NCBI RefSeq assembly: GCF_014643515.1
Contig: NZ_BMJP01000006.1
Location: 1 to 64,000 of the forward strand
DNA from: Sphingomonas prati
Lineage (GTDB): Bacteria; Pseudomonadota; Alphaproteobacteria; Sphingomonadales; Sphingomonadaceae
Length of the DNA stretch: 64,000 nt
Direction of reading: 5' to 3'
The notes beneath the pieces were generated by a model. It searched no databases. It was not told where the DNA came from and saw only the letters and a list, made by a program, of their open reading frames with translations. This document shows, piece after piece, positions 1 to 8,368 of the stretch. Within the stretch, counting starts at the first letter, position 1, and each line of letters starts with the position of its first letter. A program made the position numbers and the translations under genes.

Positions 1-289
1 CGTGCAGCAGCGTCGCGGTGTGGATGAACTCCACCGCCGCCGCCAGCATGTGATGCCGCGTGCCGGGATATTCGAGCAGCCGCGCACACGCCAGGGTCAG
101 CATCGGCCGCATCCGCTTGCCCCCGCCGGCGATCAGATGGCCCGCCAGCTCCGGGATCAGCGGCACCTGCGACTGCATCCGGTCCAGGATCACGCGGTTC
201 ACCGCGTGCATGTCGCTCGCCACCAGCGCCATCAGCGCATCGAGGCTCGGCGGCCGGCCTTGCCGGATCGGGATCAAGGTCGCTGTCAT
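1..289 (-). CDS. Polyprenyl diphosphate synthase, N-terminal part (cut by window edge)
   Basis: The reverse strand from the ATG at 289 reads without a stop to the window edge and gives the first 96 residues of a trans-isoprenyl diphosphate synthase. Around residues 55-62 it has the GGGKRMRP segment that binds the diphosphate of isopentenyl diphosphate in this family. The visible end, HTATLLH near residues 90-96, directly precedes the first Asp-rich motif (DDxxD) in family members, so the catalytic part lies outside the window. The likely product is the octaprenyl or decaprenyl tail of ubiquinone, which fits ubiE and ubiB elsewhere in the window; chain length cannot be read from this fragment. 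It is divergent from the chorismate mutase gene. Confidence 0.85.
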   Translation of the reverse strand, partial: MTATLIPIRQGRPPSLDALMALVASDMHAVNRVILDRMQSQVPLIPELAGHLIAGGGKRMRPMLTLACARLLEYPGTRHHMLAAAVEFIHTATLLH

Positions 290-382
290 GCGATCCCAAG
301 TGGCCTGCGTTCCTTACAAGTGCAAGGCCGCTTGGCAGCCCCGTCGCCACCCGCAATAAGGGCGTGCCCGAGGAGACACAGC

Positions 383-694
383 ATGCCCGATACGCCGAAC
401 ACCGCAGCGGACGCCGCCCCAGACCCGGTCCTCGGCAACTACCGCCAGAGCATCGACAATATCGACGCCGCGCTCGTCTTCCTCCTCGCCGAACGGTTCA
501 AGGTCACCAAGGCCGTCGGCGCGCATAAGGCGGCGACTGGCCTGCCCCCCGCCGACCCCGGCCGCGAGACCCGCCAGATTGAAAGGCTCCGCGCGCTTGC
601 CAAGACCGCGGACCTCGACCCGGACTTCAGCGAGGCCTTCCTCCGCTTCATCATCGGCGAGGTCATTCGCCATCATGAACGCGTGCAGGGGTGA
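383..694 (+). CDS. Chorismate mutase (AroQ type)
   Basis: A 103-residue stand-alone chorismate mutase converting chorismate to prephenate for phenylalanine and tyrosine synthesis in the cytosol. The AroQ helical layout is visible: an N-terminal helix (NYRQSIDNIDAALVFLLAER, about 16-35) carrying the D..L..LL.ER pattern, a Lys-rich turn (VTKAVGAHK) and a C-terminal helix ending IIGEVIRHHE. Length matches monofunctional AroQ proteins. The ATG at 383 follows an AGGAGA Shine-Dalgarno at 371. The stop overlaps the GTG start of the next gene in a GTGA arrangement, so the two are probably translationally coupled. Confidence 0.85.
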   Translation: MPDTPNTAADAAPDPVLGNYRQSIDNIDAALVFLLAERFKVTKAVGAHKAATGLPPADPGRETRQIERLRALAKTADLDPDFSEAFLRFIIGEVIRHHERVQG

Positions 695-2016
695 ACCGAC
701 CGCACCCTGCCCTGCTCGCCCTCGCGCCCGCACTCGCCATCGTCCAGATCGCCGCGCCGGCGCATGCAGCCCCGGCGGACCAGGCGGCCGCGACCCGCGC
801 CAACGACCTCATCGCGATCCTCAACGGCGGCGGCCGCCTCGTCGACAGCTTCACGCCGACCTTCCTCGCCGACGTGCCCGCCGCGCAACTCCGCTCGCTC
901 GCCGCGCAGATCGTCAACGAGGGCGGCCGCGCGCTCCGCATCGGCAGCGTCACCCCGGCCGGCACCAACCGCTACGCGCTGACCATCGTCCAGGAACGCG
1001 CCACCGCCTCGGCCGTCATGACGCTCGACCCCGCCCCGCCCGGGCGCATTGCCGGCCTCACGCTGACCGCGGCCAGCGCCCGCCTGCCCACGCTCGCCGC
1101 CGCCGTCACCGCGTTGAAGGCGCTCCCCGGCACCACCGCGCTGTCCGTCGCACGGCTCGGCGGCGACCGCCCGGTCACGATCGTCGGCGCGAACCCGGAC
1201 CGTGCGCAGGCGGTCGGCTCCACCTTCAAGCTGCTCGTCCTCGCCGAACTGGTTCGCGCGATCGACGCGGGTGAACGGCGCTGGACCGACGTCGCGCCGC
1301 TCACCAACCGCTCCGTGCCGAGCGGCATCCTGCAGGACTGGCCCGACCGCGCCCCGCTGACGCTCCACAGCCTCGCCGCGCTCATGATCTCGCGCAGCGA
1401 CAACAGCGCGACGGACACGCTGATCGCGCTGCTCGGCCGCGACCGGATCACCGCGATGCGCCCCGCGCTCGGCTGGCCAGCCCTCCCCGGCAACGACCCG
1501 TTCCTGACCACGCTCGAAATGGCGACGCTGAAGGGCACCGCCGGCGGTACCCCCGCGGACAACTATGCCCGCGCTACCCCGGCCGCCCGCCGCGCAATGC
1601 TCGCCGGCCCGATCGCCGCCAGCCCACGCACCGCGATTGACTATGCCGCGCTCGAAACCCGCCCGCACCACATCGACACGATCGAATGGTTCGCCAGCCC
1701 GAACGCCATCGTCAACGCGCTCGACTGGTTCCGCCGCGGCGCCGCGAAGCCGGACGGCGCCGCTGCCGCCACCGCGCTGACGCTGCTGGCGATCAGCCCC
1801 GGCCTGCCCGGGACGGACCCGGCATTCGGTTATGTCGGCTACAAGGGCGGGTCGGAGGCCGGCGTCTTGGCGATGAGCTACCTGCTCCGCACCCGCGGCG
1901 GCACTTGGTACGCGGTCAGCGCCAGCTGGAACGACCCCACCGCGACGCTCGCGGAACGGCGACTGGTCGCGATCGTCACGCGCGTTGTACAACTTGTTGG
2001 GGAAGGGGCGCCGTGA
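691..2016 (+). CDS. Class A beta-lactamase-like serine hydrolase, secreted
   Basis: A 441-residue exported protein with a signal peptide (cleavage likely after PAHA, about residue 27), a non-catalytic N-terminal region of about 110 residues, and a penicillin-binding/class A beta-lactamase fold domain. All three catalytic boxes are present: S177-T-F-K180 (SxxK), S236-D-N, and K385-G-G in place of the usual KTG. Whether it hydrolyses beta-lactams is not evident; the long N-terminal domain and the KGG triad suggest a peptidoglycan- or ester-directed hydrolase instead. It starts with GTG overlapping the chorismate mutase stop, with no other upstream start in frame. Confidence 0.78.
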   Translation: MNRPHPALLALAPALAIVQIAAPAHAAPADQAAATRANDLIAILNGGGRLVDSFTPTFLADVPAAQLRSLAAQIVNEGGRALRIGSVTPAGTNRYALTIVQERATASAVMTLDPAPPGRIAGLTLTAASARLPTLAAAVTALKALPGTTALSVARLGGDRPVTIVGANPDRAQAVGSTFKLLVLAELVRAIDAGERRWTDVAPLTNRSVPSGILQDWPDRAPLTLHSLAALMISRSDNSATDTLIALLGRDRITAMRPALGWPALPGNDPFLTTLEMATLKGTAGGTPADNYARATPAARRAMLAGPIAASPRTAIDYAALETRPHHIDTIEWFASPNAIVNALDWFRRGAAKPDGAAAATALTLLAISPGLPGTDPAFGYVGYKGGSEAGVLAMSYLLRTRGGTWYAVSASWNDPTATLAERRLVAIVTRVVQLVGEGAP

Positions 2017-2128
2017 CCTTGGGCGTGTGACTGCGCGCCTTATGCGGTCGCAGGTAGCGCAGTTCTACAACCCGCCGGCGCCGGTGAACTGAGCCAAACT
2101 GAGGGATATCACCCTCCCCAAACCATCG

Positions 2129-2146
2129 TCCCGGCTAAAGCCGGGA
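2129..2146. repeat. REP-like palindrome
   Basis: A perfect 8-bp inverted repeat TCCCGGCT/AGCCGGGA around a 2-base centre in the 244-base gap between two convergent genes. A related GATCC...CCGGGATGACGG remnant follows at about 2181-2207. No T-run follows, so it is a dispersed intergenic repeat; it could still act as a bidirectional transcription stop. Confidence 0.6.
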
Positions 2147-2260
2147 TCTCCCTTCGTCGAAGCTCTCACCCCTACCCCAGTGGAGATCCAGGCCTGCGCC
2201 GGGATGACGGCCGAGAATAGGAACAACGCGTGGTCACGCAGCGCCGGCCACCAACCGTCG

Positions 2261-3046
2261 TCAGCCCAGCAAAGCCCCCACCAAGGCCTTCACCTTGCGC
2301 TGCCGCCACTGCGGCACCGGCGCGATCAGCCAGTAGCCGAGCAGCGAGGGCACCTGCCCCTGCACCACCAGCGGCGCGATATCGCCCGCCGCCAGCAGTG
2401 CGGGCACCGTCGCGCGGCCGAAGCCCTGCGCGGCCGCATCGATCGCCAACCCAGCATCCGCCACCGTCACCACCGCGCCGTCGACCGCGCCGTCGCCGGC
2501 ATGGCCCGGCCACGCGATCGTCCGGTCCGGCGCGTCCGGCATCGCCACCGTCACGAACCCGGCATCGCCCAGCGCCGCGCCTTCATGCTCGCCCGGCCCG
2601 TCCGCCAGCCGGATCGCCAGATCCAGGTTCGCCTGCGTGAAATCGAGTTCCTCGTCGCTCGCGATCAGGACGAAGCGCAGCTCCGGATCGGTCCGGCCAT
2701 ACGCGGCCAGCCGCGCGCCCAGCCAGCGCGCGGTCAGGTCGCGCGGCGCCGCGATGGTCAGCGTCTTGGACGTCTGCCCCGACTGGATCGCGCGCACCGC
2801 CTCCTCGAACTGCAAAAACCCGTCGCGCAGCGCACCCAGCCCGGCCGCCGCCTCGGGTGTCAGCTCCAGCCCCTTCGCCGTCCGCCGGAACAGCACGACG
2901 CCCAGCGTATCCTCCAGCGCGCGGACCTGCTGCCCCACCGCCGCCGGTGTCACCGCCAGCTCGTCCGCCGCACGCGTGAAGCTCAGATGCCGCGCCGCTG
3001 CGTCGAGCACGCGCAGCGCGTTCAGCGGCAGATGCGTCCGCTTCAA
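2261..3046 (-). CDS. LysR-family transcriptional regulator (GcvA-like)
   Basis: A 261-residue LysR regulator. The N-terminal winged helix-turn-helix occupies about residues 5-62 (LPLNALRVLDAAARHLSFTR, then AADELAVTPAAVGQQVRALE), closely resembling the GcvA/AmpR branch; a shortened LysR substrate-binding domain follows. The start is inferred as TTG at 3046: it overlaps the apaG stop as TTGA and falls exactly where the family begins, whereas the next upstream ATG would lie inside apaG. It is the last gene of metZ-apaG-LysR. Effector and targets cannot be told from sequence. Confidence 0.8.
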   Translation of the reverse strand: MKRTHLPLNALRVLDAAARHLSFTRAADELAVTPAAVGQQVRALEDTLGVVLFRRTAKGLELTPEAAAGLGALRDGFLQFEEAVRAIQSGQTSKTLTIAAPRDLTARWLGARLAAYGRTDPELRFVLIASDEELDFTQANLDLAIRLADGPGEHEGAALGDAGFVTVAMPDAPDRTIAWPGHAGDGAVDGAVVTVADAGLAIDAAAQGFGRATVPALLAAGDIAPLVVQGQVPSLLGYWLIAPVPQWRQRKVKALVGALLG

Positions 3047-3441
3047 CGCGCCACCGCCGGCGCGATCAGCTGGAAGCGCGGGATGGTCGCATCGAACGCC
3101 GTCCCGTCCGCGCCCAGCATGTGCAAACTCCCCTCCATCGCGCCGCTCGGCGTCTGGAGCGGGCATCCGGAGACATAGTCGAACGTCCGGCCCGGCTCGA
3201 TCAGCGGCTGTTCGCCCACCACGCCGTCGCCGCGCACTTCATGTCGCGCGCCGCGCCCGTCGGTGATGATCCAGTGGCGGGTCAGCAACTGCAACGCATG
3301 CTTGCCCTCATTCTCCAGCCGGATGTGATAGGCCCAGAACCACCGTCCCTTCGCCGGATCGGACTGCTCGGGTAGATAACTCACCGACACCCGCACGACG
3401 CAATCGCGCGTCGTCGCCGCATAGGGGAACAGCGCCTTCAT
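3043..3441 (-). CDS. apaG: ApaG domain protein
   Basis: A 132-residue ApaG protein, the usual length. It shows the core pattern RWFWAYHIRLENEG, LLTRHWIITDGRG, VRGDGVVGEQPLIEPG and a conserved YVSGCPLQTPSGAMEGS segment. The fold is a fibronectin-III-like beta sandwich; ApaG has been linked to Co2+/Mg2+ tolerance and diadenosine tetraphosphate levels, but its molecular role is unsettled. Its ATG overlaps the metZ stop (ATGA), and its own stop overlaps the start of the LysR gene, so the three are one translational unit. Confidence 0.93.
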   Translation of the reverse strand: MKALFPYAATTRDCVVRVSVSYLPEQSDPAKGRWFWAYHIRLENEGKHALQLLTRHWIITDGRGARHEVRGDGVVGEQPLIEPGRTFDYVSGCPLQTPSGAMEGSLHMLGADGTAFDATIPRFQLIAPAVAR

Positions 3442-4652
3442 GCCGGCAACCCCGCCGCGGTCAGCGCCCGGTCCAGATCGTCGATCACGTCGAGCGGATC
3501 CTCCAGCCCGATGTTCAGCCGCAGCATCCCCTCGGTCACGCCCATCTCGGTGCGGACTTGCTCCGACAGCCCGGCATGGGTGGTCGACGCCGGATGCGTC
3601 ATCAGCGACCGCGAATCGCCGATATTGTTGCTGATATCGACCAGCTCCAGCGCATCGAGCAACGCATGGGCCTGGGTCCGCCCGCCATCGACGAACAGCG
3701 ACAGGATCGTGCCGCCGGCCGACATCTGTCGCATCGCCAGGTCGTGCTGCGGATGGCTCTGCAGGTTCGGATACAGGATGCGCGGCACGCGGGCTTCGAG
3801 AAACTGCGCGACCTTCAGCGCGTTCTCGCTCTGCCTATTGATCCGCAGGTCGAGCGTCTCCAGCCCCTTCAGCACCACCCACGCATTGAACGCGGACAAT
3901 GTCGGCCCGGTGTTGCGCACGAACGGCAGCAGCGTCTTGTCGATGAACTCCGCGGTCCCGCACACCGCGCCGGCCAGCACGCGGCCCTGCCCGTCCATCA
4001 TCTTGGTCGCGCTATACGCCACCACGTCCGCGCCATAATCCATCGGCCGTTGCAACAGCGGCGTCGCGAACGCATTGTCCACCACGCTCGTGATCCCGCG
4101 TTCCCGCGCGATCCCGCACACCGCGGCCAGGTCGACGATGTCCAGCGTCGGGTTGGCCGGCGTTTCGAAGAAGAACAGCTTGGTCTCCGGCCGCGCCGCA
4201 TCGGCCCAGGCCTGCGTGTCGGTCCCGTCGACGATCGTCGTCGCCACGCCGAATTTCGGCAGCAACGTGTCGGTCAGCCAACGGCACGATCCGAACGCCG
4301 CGCGCCCCGCCACCACATGGTCGCCCGCCTGCACCTGGCTCAGCAACGCCGCGGTCATCGCCGCCATGCCGCTCGCCATGCAGCGCGCGGCCTCCGCACC
4401 CTCCATCAACGCGATGCGCTGTTCCAGCATCTCGACCGTGGGGTTCTGCAGCCGGGAATAGGTCATGCCGACCTGCTCGCCCGCAAACCGCGCCGCGGCG
4501 TCGGATGCCTTGTCGTACGCATAGCCCGACGTCAGGAACAGCGCCTCCGACGTCTCGCCATATTCCGATCGCGCCGTCCCACCACGCACCGCCTGCGTCG
4601 CGGGGCGCCAGTTGTCGGTGATGCTGCGGTCCTGCCCGGTATGCCTTTTCAT
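3438..4652 (-). CDS. metZ: O-succinylhomoserine sulfhydrylase
   Basis: A 404-residue PLP enzyme of the Cys/Met metabolism family that makes homocysteine from O-succinylhomoserine and sulfide. The PLP lysine is K217 in AYSATKMMDGQGRV, with the phosphate/ring contacts SRLQNPT (about 66-72) and VVDNAFATP (about 190-198). The DGQGRVLAGA tail after the lysine is typical of MetZ rather than cystathionine gamma-synthase. The ATG at 4652 gives the expected N-terminus; the frame continues upstream but without family similarity. It is the first gene of the metZ-apaG-LysR unit and divergent from glutathione peroxidase. cysK near 27 kb supplies the other sulfide-using route. Confidence 0.92.
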   Translation of the reverse strand: MKRHTGQDRSITDNWRPATQAVRGGTARSEYGETSEALFLTSGYAYDKASDAAARFAGEQVGMTYSRLQNPTVEMLEQRIALMEGAEAARCMASGMAAMTAALLSQVQAGDHVVAGRAAFGSCRWLTDTLLPKFGVATTIVDGTDTQAWADAARPETKLFFFETPANPTLDIVDLAAVCGIARERGITSVVDNAFATPLLQRPMDYGADVVAYSATKMMDGQGRVLAGAVCGTAEFIDKTLLPFVRNTGPTLSAFNAWVVLKGLETLDLRINRQSENALKVAQFLEARVPRILYPNLQSHPQHDLAMRQMSAGGTILSLFVDGGRTQAHALLDALELVDISNNIGDSRSLMTHPASTTHAGLSEQVRTEMGVTEGMLRLNIGLEDPLDVIDDLDRALTAAGLPA

Positions 4653-4694
4653 GCGCGCTGCTTTGCCCGTGCCGGCGATGGCGTGCAAGTGCAT

Positions 4695-4719
4695 GGAACA
4701 GCACCGCCGCCGGCCGGTT
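4695..4719 (+). promoter_or_regulatory. Candidate EcfG (general stress sigma) promoter before glutathione peroxidase
   Basis: GGAAC at 4695-4699 is followed after 17 bases by GTT at 4717-4719. The alphaproteobacterial EcfG consensus is GGAAC-N16/17-(C)GTT; here the base before GTT is G, so the match is near but not perfect. It would give a short leader of about 50 bases before the ATG at 4777. Regulation of a peroxidase by the general stress response is plausible but inferred. Confidence 0.45.
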
Positions 4720-4776
4720 GCCCGCATCAGAGACAGGCGATACCCCTGCCCGAACGAAACAGCACAGGTGCCCCCC

Positions 4777-5319
4777 ATGCCGACCGCGCTCACCGACATC
4801 CCGCTCAAGACCATCGACGGCGCCGACGCCACGCTCGCCGACTATGCCGGCCAGGTCCTGCTGGTCGTCAACGTCGCGTCGAAATGCGGCCTGACGAACC
4901 AGTATGACGGGCTGGAGGCGCTTTATGCCAAGTACAAGGACGAAGGGTTCGCCGTCCTCGGCTTCCCGTCCAACGATTTCGCCGGCCAGGAACCCGGCAC
5001 GGACGAAGAGATCGCCGCGTTCGTCAAAGGCACCGGCGCCACCTTCCCGATGTTCGCCAAGACCCCGGTCACCGGCGAAAACGCCCACCCGCTCTACCGC
5101 GCACTGACCGAAGCCGAACCGACCGCCACCGGCGGTACCGCGATGCGCGACAAGCTCGGCAGCCGCGCCCCGACCGACCCGTCCGCCGTCCTCTGGAACT
5201 TCGAAAAGTTCCTCATCGGCCGCGACGCCCAGGTCGTCGCCCGCTTCACCCCCGACACCACCCCCGACGCCGACGCGCTGGTCCTGGCCGTCGAACGCGA
5301 GTTGTTCGCAAGCGAGTGA
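4777..5319 (+). CDS. Glutathione peroxidase family protein
   Basis: A 180-residue thiol peroxidase of the glutathione peroxidase family, reducing H2O2 or lipid hydroperoxides in the cytosol. Catalytic residues are visible: Cys37 in NVASKCGLT (the Sec position of animal enzymes), Gln71 in GFPSNDFAGQEPG, and the Trp/Asn pair in VLWNFEKF. No signal peptide is present. The bacterial BtuE type often uses thioredoxin or glutathione; the reductant here is unknown. The ATG at 4777 gives the canonical short N-terminus. An EcfG-like promoter lies 58 bases upstream. The gene is single, divergent from metZ. Confidence 0.9.
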   Translation: MPTALTDIPLKTIDGADATLADYAGQVLLVVNVASKCGLTNQYDGLEALYAKYKDEGFAVLGFPSNDFAGQEPGTDEEIAAFVKGTGATFPMFAKTPVTGENAHPLYRALTEAEPTATGGTAMRDKLGSRAPTDPSAVLWNFEKFLIGRDAQVVARFTPDTTPDADALVLAVERELFASE

Positions 5320-5617
5320 GCGGTGCATCGCGTCAGGTCGGAAACACCAGACGCGATGACACACGGACAGCCGACGCGGGGGCTCACCATGAGACGAACC
5401 GCAACAACGTTCGCGAGCCCCGTCATCGGCACGTGTCGACCATGCGATCCGCGTCGCAATGCAGGAGTTCGCCCGCGCCGGACCATCTCGTGCCGGCCGC
5501 AATCCGACTTACCTGGCTACGTTCTCAAAACCTGACCCCAGACGCGTTGAATCGCGACAGCCGGACGAACCGACCACGTCCATCGCGACCGAGCCCCGCC
5601 GCGGCCCCGATCCACGC
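5320..5617. other. 298-base gap without recognisable gene
   Basis: This lies between two convergent genes (peroxidase on +, glycosyltransferase on -). Open frames across it show no family features or plausible ribosome binding sites. No RNA gene, T-run terminator or strong palindrome was seen. Confidence 0.5.
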
Positions 5618-6892
5618 TCACACCAAAGCCACGATCCGCCGCGCCGCTTCCGCCGCCCCATCGTCGCCGACCTGATGGCGCGCGACCCATTCGGCACGCG
5701 TCGCCATCTTCCGATCCGCCAGCACGCCCGCGATCACCGCCTTGCCGCGTGCAAGATCGAACTGCCCGCGCCCGATCGTGCGACCCAACCCGGCGGCCAC
5801 CACCCGCGCCGCATTGTCATGCTGATCGCCGAAATGCGGCACGATCACCTGCGGTCGGCCGGCGCGCAAGGCCTGCCCCGTCGTCCCGGCCCCGCCATGA
5901 TGCACCACGATCGACGCCCGCGGAAACACCGCCGAATGCGCCGCATACCCGACGAACAGGCAATTCCCCTCGCGCCGCGCCGCCCCCGCCTGCCCGGTCA
6001 GCAACAACGCGCGGCGCCCTAATGCCCGACTGATCTCGGCGGCCCGCTCATAGAAGCCCCCCGGCGCCGCCACCGCGAACGACCCCAGCGTAAATACGAT
6101 CGGCGCATCCCCGTCGCGCAGGAACGCCTCGATCTCGGGCGCCAATTCCTCCGTGCCCCCGCTCTCGCTGTCGAAGAACGGAAAGCCGACCAGCGCCGCG
6201 CACGCAGGTGCATCCGGCGGCAACATCCCCAGCGCGGACGACCAGCAGCACAGCACCGCCTTCGTCGCCGCGCCATGATCCAGCATCGGCGCACCCGCCG
6301 CCGGCCCCAGACCATGCTCGGCCCGCACCGCATCGATCCGCGCGCCATGCCGCCGACGCAGCGCAATCCGCGCCAGCGCGAAGAACGCCCGGTTCCAGCC
6401 GCGCCCGATCACGCTGCGCGGATCGTGCCGCATCATCGCAAACCGCGGCGCCGCCGGCGGTCGCCACGCGGAAAACAGCGTCATCGGTTGCAGCACGACG
6501 CTCGCCAGCGGCAGCCCGCGCTTCTCCGCGACGATCCCGGCCGACAGCGCGAAGATCGATCCGGCGATCACGTCGGCACCCACCGCCAACGCATCCAGCG
6601 CCGCCGTGCTGGACTGCAACGTCGGCATCAGGATTTCGTCGATCACATAGTTCGGATCGTCCAAGATCCGCGCGGCAACCGCCTCCGCACTCAACCCGAC
6701 CCGCGCGCAGATCGCACGATAACCCGGCAGGATGCCCGCAGCATCGAGCCCCGCCCCGCGCACCTTCGCCACCCCGTCTTCCGGAACGGCCAACACGACC
6801 CCGTGGCCCTGCGCAACCAGCGCCCGCCCGATCGCGATGAACGGATGCAGGTCGCCCAGCGAGCCGATAGTAACAAGAACGATCCGGGCCAT
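5618..6892 (-). CDS. UGT/MGT-type (GT1) glycosyltransferase
   Basis: A 424-residue GT-B glycosyltransferase. The N-terminal acceptor half starts with IVLVTIGSLGDLHPFIAIGR, a nucleotide-fold loop typical of GT28/GT1 enzymes. The C-terminal donor half has FTLGSFAV, then VHHGGAGTTGQALRAGRPQVIVPHFGDQHDNA around residues 330-360, which is the UGT signature for the sugar-nucleotide phosphate and ribose. Homologues include rhamnosyl-, zeaxanthin- and macrolide glucosyltransferases; the acceptor here is unknown. No membrane segment or signal is evident, and the gene stands alone. Confidence 0.85.
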   Translation of the reverse strand: MARIVLVTIGSLGDLHPFIAIGRALVAQGHGVVLAVPEDGVAKVRGAGLDAAGILPGYRAICARVGLSAEAVAARILDDPNYVIDEILMPTLQSSTAALDALAVGADVIAGSIFALSAGIVAEKRGLPLASVVLQPMTLFSAWRPPAAPRFAMMRHDPRSVIGRGWNRAFFALARIALRRRHGARIDAVRAEHGLGPAAGAPMLDHGAATKAVLCCWSSALGMLPPDAPACAALVGFPFFDSESGGTEELAPEIEAFLRDGDAPIVFTLGSFAVAAPGGFYERAAEISRALGRRALLLTGQAGAARREGNCLFVGYAAHSAVFPRASIVVHHGGAGTTGQALRAGRPQVIVPHFGDQHDNAARVVAAGLGRTIGRGQFDLARGKAVIAGVLADRKMATRAEWVARHQVGDDGAAEAARRIVALV

Positions 6893-7014
6893 ACCAACCG
6901 CTAGCCTACCGCTATTGCAGGCGCGAGACAGTTACGCCGGGGCTCGACGGGCACAGCGACCCTTAACCTCGCCAGTGAATCACAACAATCGGTTCAAACC
7001 GGACATCAAACCTA

Positions 7015-7044
7015 CGGAGTCGCTCCGTATCGGAGCGGACTCCG
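7015..7044. promoter_or_regulatory. Intergenic hairpin upstream of a small four-Cys protein
   Basis: CGGAGTCGCTCCG and CGGAGCGGACTCCG flank a three-base TAT loop and pair over 13 positions with one bulged base. No T-run follows, so it is not an obvious terminator. It lies about 60 bases upstream of the small ORF at 7105 and could be a leader structure or operator. Confidence 0.35.
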
Positions 7045-7104
7045 CCTTCATTCACCATCGATCTTAACCGAAAGTAACGTCCTACTCATCGGAAGGATCG
7101 AGAC

Positions 7105-7266
7105 ATGGCATATCGCCGCAACAAGACCAGCGACACCTGGCACTTCTGTCGGAACTGCACCCTCTGGCCGACCACGAATGTCGTCGAACAGTCCGGCAAG
7201 CCGACCACGGGCGAACTCTGCAACCAGTGCCGTTCCAAGGACAGCGCGGGCAACTGCAACCGTTAA
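7105..7266 (+). CDS. Small protein with two CxxC pairs (53 aa)
   Basis: A 53-residue hydrophilic protein beginning MAYRRNKTSDTWHFCRNC and carrying two CxxC pairs, CRNC near residue 15 and CNQC near residue 40, about 22 residues apart. This spacing would suit a small zinc ribbon. It ends SKDSAGNCNR. A GGAAGG Shine-Dalgarno lies at 7091-7096, 8 bases before the ATG, and coding-like codon use supports a real gene. No membrane segment or signal peptide. Function unknown; the fold is inferred from the Cys spacing only. It sits in the gap between a glycosyltransferase and leuB, both on the other strand. Confidence 0.72.
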   Translation: MAYRRNKTSDTWHFCRNCTLWPTTNVVEQSGKPTTGELCNQCRSKDSAGNCNR

Positions 7267-7287
7267 GTCAAACCCAGTGCTGGCGGC

Positions 7288-8331
7288 CTACAAAGCCGCC
7301 AGCACCGCGTCCCCCATCGCGTCCGTGGTCATCGCGCCACCCAGGTCCGGCGACCGCGCACCGCCGGCCAGCGCCTTCGCCACCGCGGTCTCGATACGGT
7401 CCGCGTCGTCCGGCCGGCCGAGCGAGTGGCGCAGCATCATCGCGGCCGACAGGATCGTCGCCAGCGGGTTTGCCTTGCCCTGCCCCGCAATGTCCGGCGC
7501 GGACCCGTGGATCGGCTCGTACAGCCCCTTGCCGCTTTCGTTCAGCGACGCGGACGGCAGCATCCCGATCGATCCCGCGCACATCGACGCCTGATCGGAC
7601 AGGATGTCGCCGAACAGATTGCCCGTCACGATCACATCGAACCGCCCCGGCGCGCGCACCAGCTGCATCGCGGCGTTGTCGACATACATATGCTCCAGCG
7701 CGACGTCGGGATATTCGGCCGACACCTCGATCACCACGTCGCGCCACAGCTGCGACGTCTCCAGCACATTGGCCTTGTCGACCGAGCACAGCCGGCGGTC
7801 GCGCCCCATCGCGGTGCGAAAACCGACATGCGCGATCCGCGCGACCTGGTCCTCGTCGTACGACATCACGTCATAGCCCTCGCGCCGCCCGGTCGCGGTG
7901 CGGCGCATGCCCTTCTCGCCGAAATACACGTCGCCGTTCAGCTCGCGCACGATCACCATGTCGATCGCCCGCGCGATCTCGGGCCGCAGCGCGGACTCGT
8001 CCGCCAGCTCCGGAAACAGCCGCGCCGGCCGCAGATTGGCGAACAGGCCGAGCGCCTTGCGCAGCCCCAGGATCGCCTGCTCCGGCCGCAGCGCGCGCTC
8101 CAGCGCGTCGCATGTCGGATCGCCCACCGCGCCGAACAGCACCGCATCGGCGCGCTCGGCCAGCGCCAGCGTCTCGGGCGGCAACGGATGGCCCGTCGCG
8201 TGATACGCGGCGCCACCGACCGCCGCCGTCTCGTAAGACAGCGCATCCCCGCACACCGCATCCAGCACGCGCCGCGCCTGCGCGACGACTTCCGGCCCGA
8301 TCCCGTCTCCCGGCAGCAAAGCGATCAACAT
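7288..8331 (-). CDS. leuB: 3-isopropylmalate dehydrogenase
   Basis: A 347-residue NAD-dependent decarboxylating dehydrogenase of leucine biosynthesis. The start ([20 protein letters not shown]) is the canonical isopropylmalate/isocitrate dehydrogenase N-terminus. Substrate and metal motifs are present: [11 protein letters not shown], the Arg/Lys/Asp set in [14 protein letters not shown], and the signature [20 protein letters not shown] with metal-binding Asp residues, then [21 protein letters not shown] for NAD. It lies 37 bases downstream of recO on the same strand, so co-transcription is likely. Confidence 0.95.
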   Translation of the reverse strand: MLIALLPGDGIGPEVVAQARRVLDAVCGDALSYETAAVGGAAYHATGHPLPPETLALAERADAVLFGAVGDPTCDALERALRPEQAILGLRKALGLFANLRPARLFPELADESALRPEIARAIDMVIVRELNGDVYFGEKGMRRTATGRREGYDVMSYDEDQVARIAHVGFRTAMGRDRRLCSVDKANVLETSQLWRDVVIEVSAEYPDVALEHMYVDNAAMQLVRAPGRFDVIVTGNLFGDILSDQASMCAGSIGMLPSASLNESGKGLYEPIHGSAPDIAGQGKANPLATILSAAMMLRHSLGRPDDADRIETAVAKALAGGARSPDLGGAMTTDAMGDAVLAAL

Positions 8332-8368
8332 GGGCGGTCTCCGTTCTTGGTTCGCGGCTCCCTCTGCG

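Noticed and set aside
691-2016. A true antibiotic-resistance class A beta-lactamase
   Set aside because: The SxxK and SDN boxes are present, but the KTG box is KGG and there is a long extra N-terminal domain, so a resistance role is not supported.
4653-4776. Possible SAM-sensing riboswitch upstream of metZ
   Set aside because: The region is only about 120 bases and no SAM-II or SAM/SAH-like core could be recognised by eye; a covariance-model search would be decisive.
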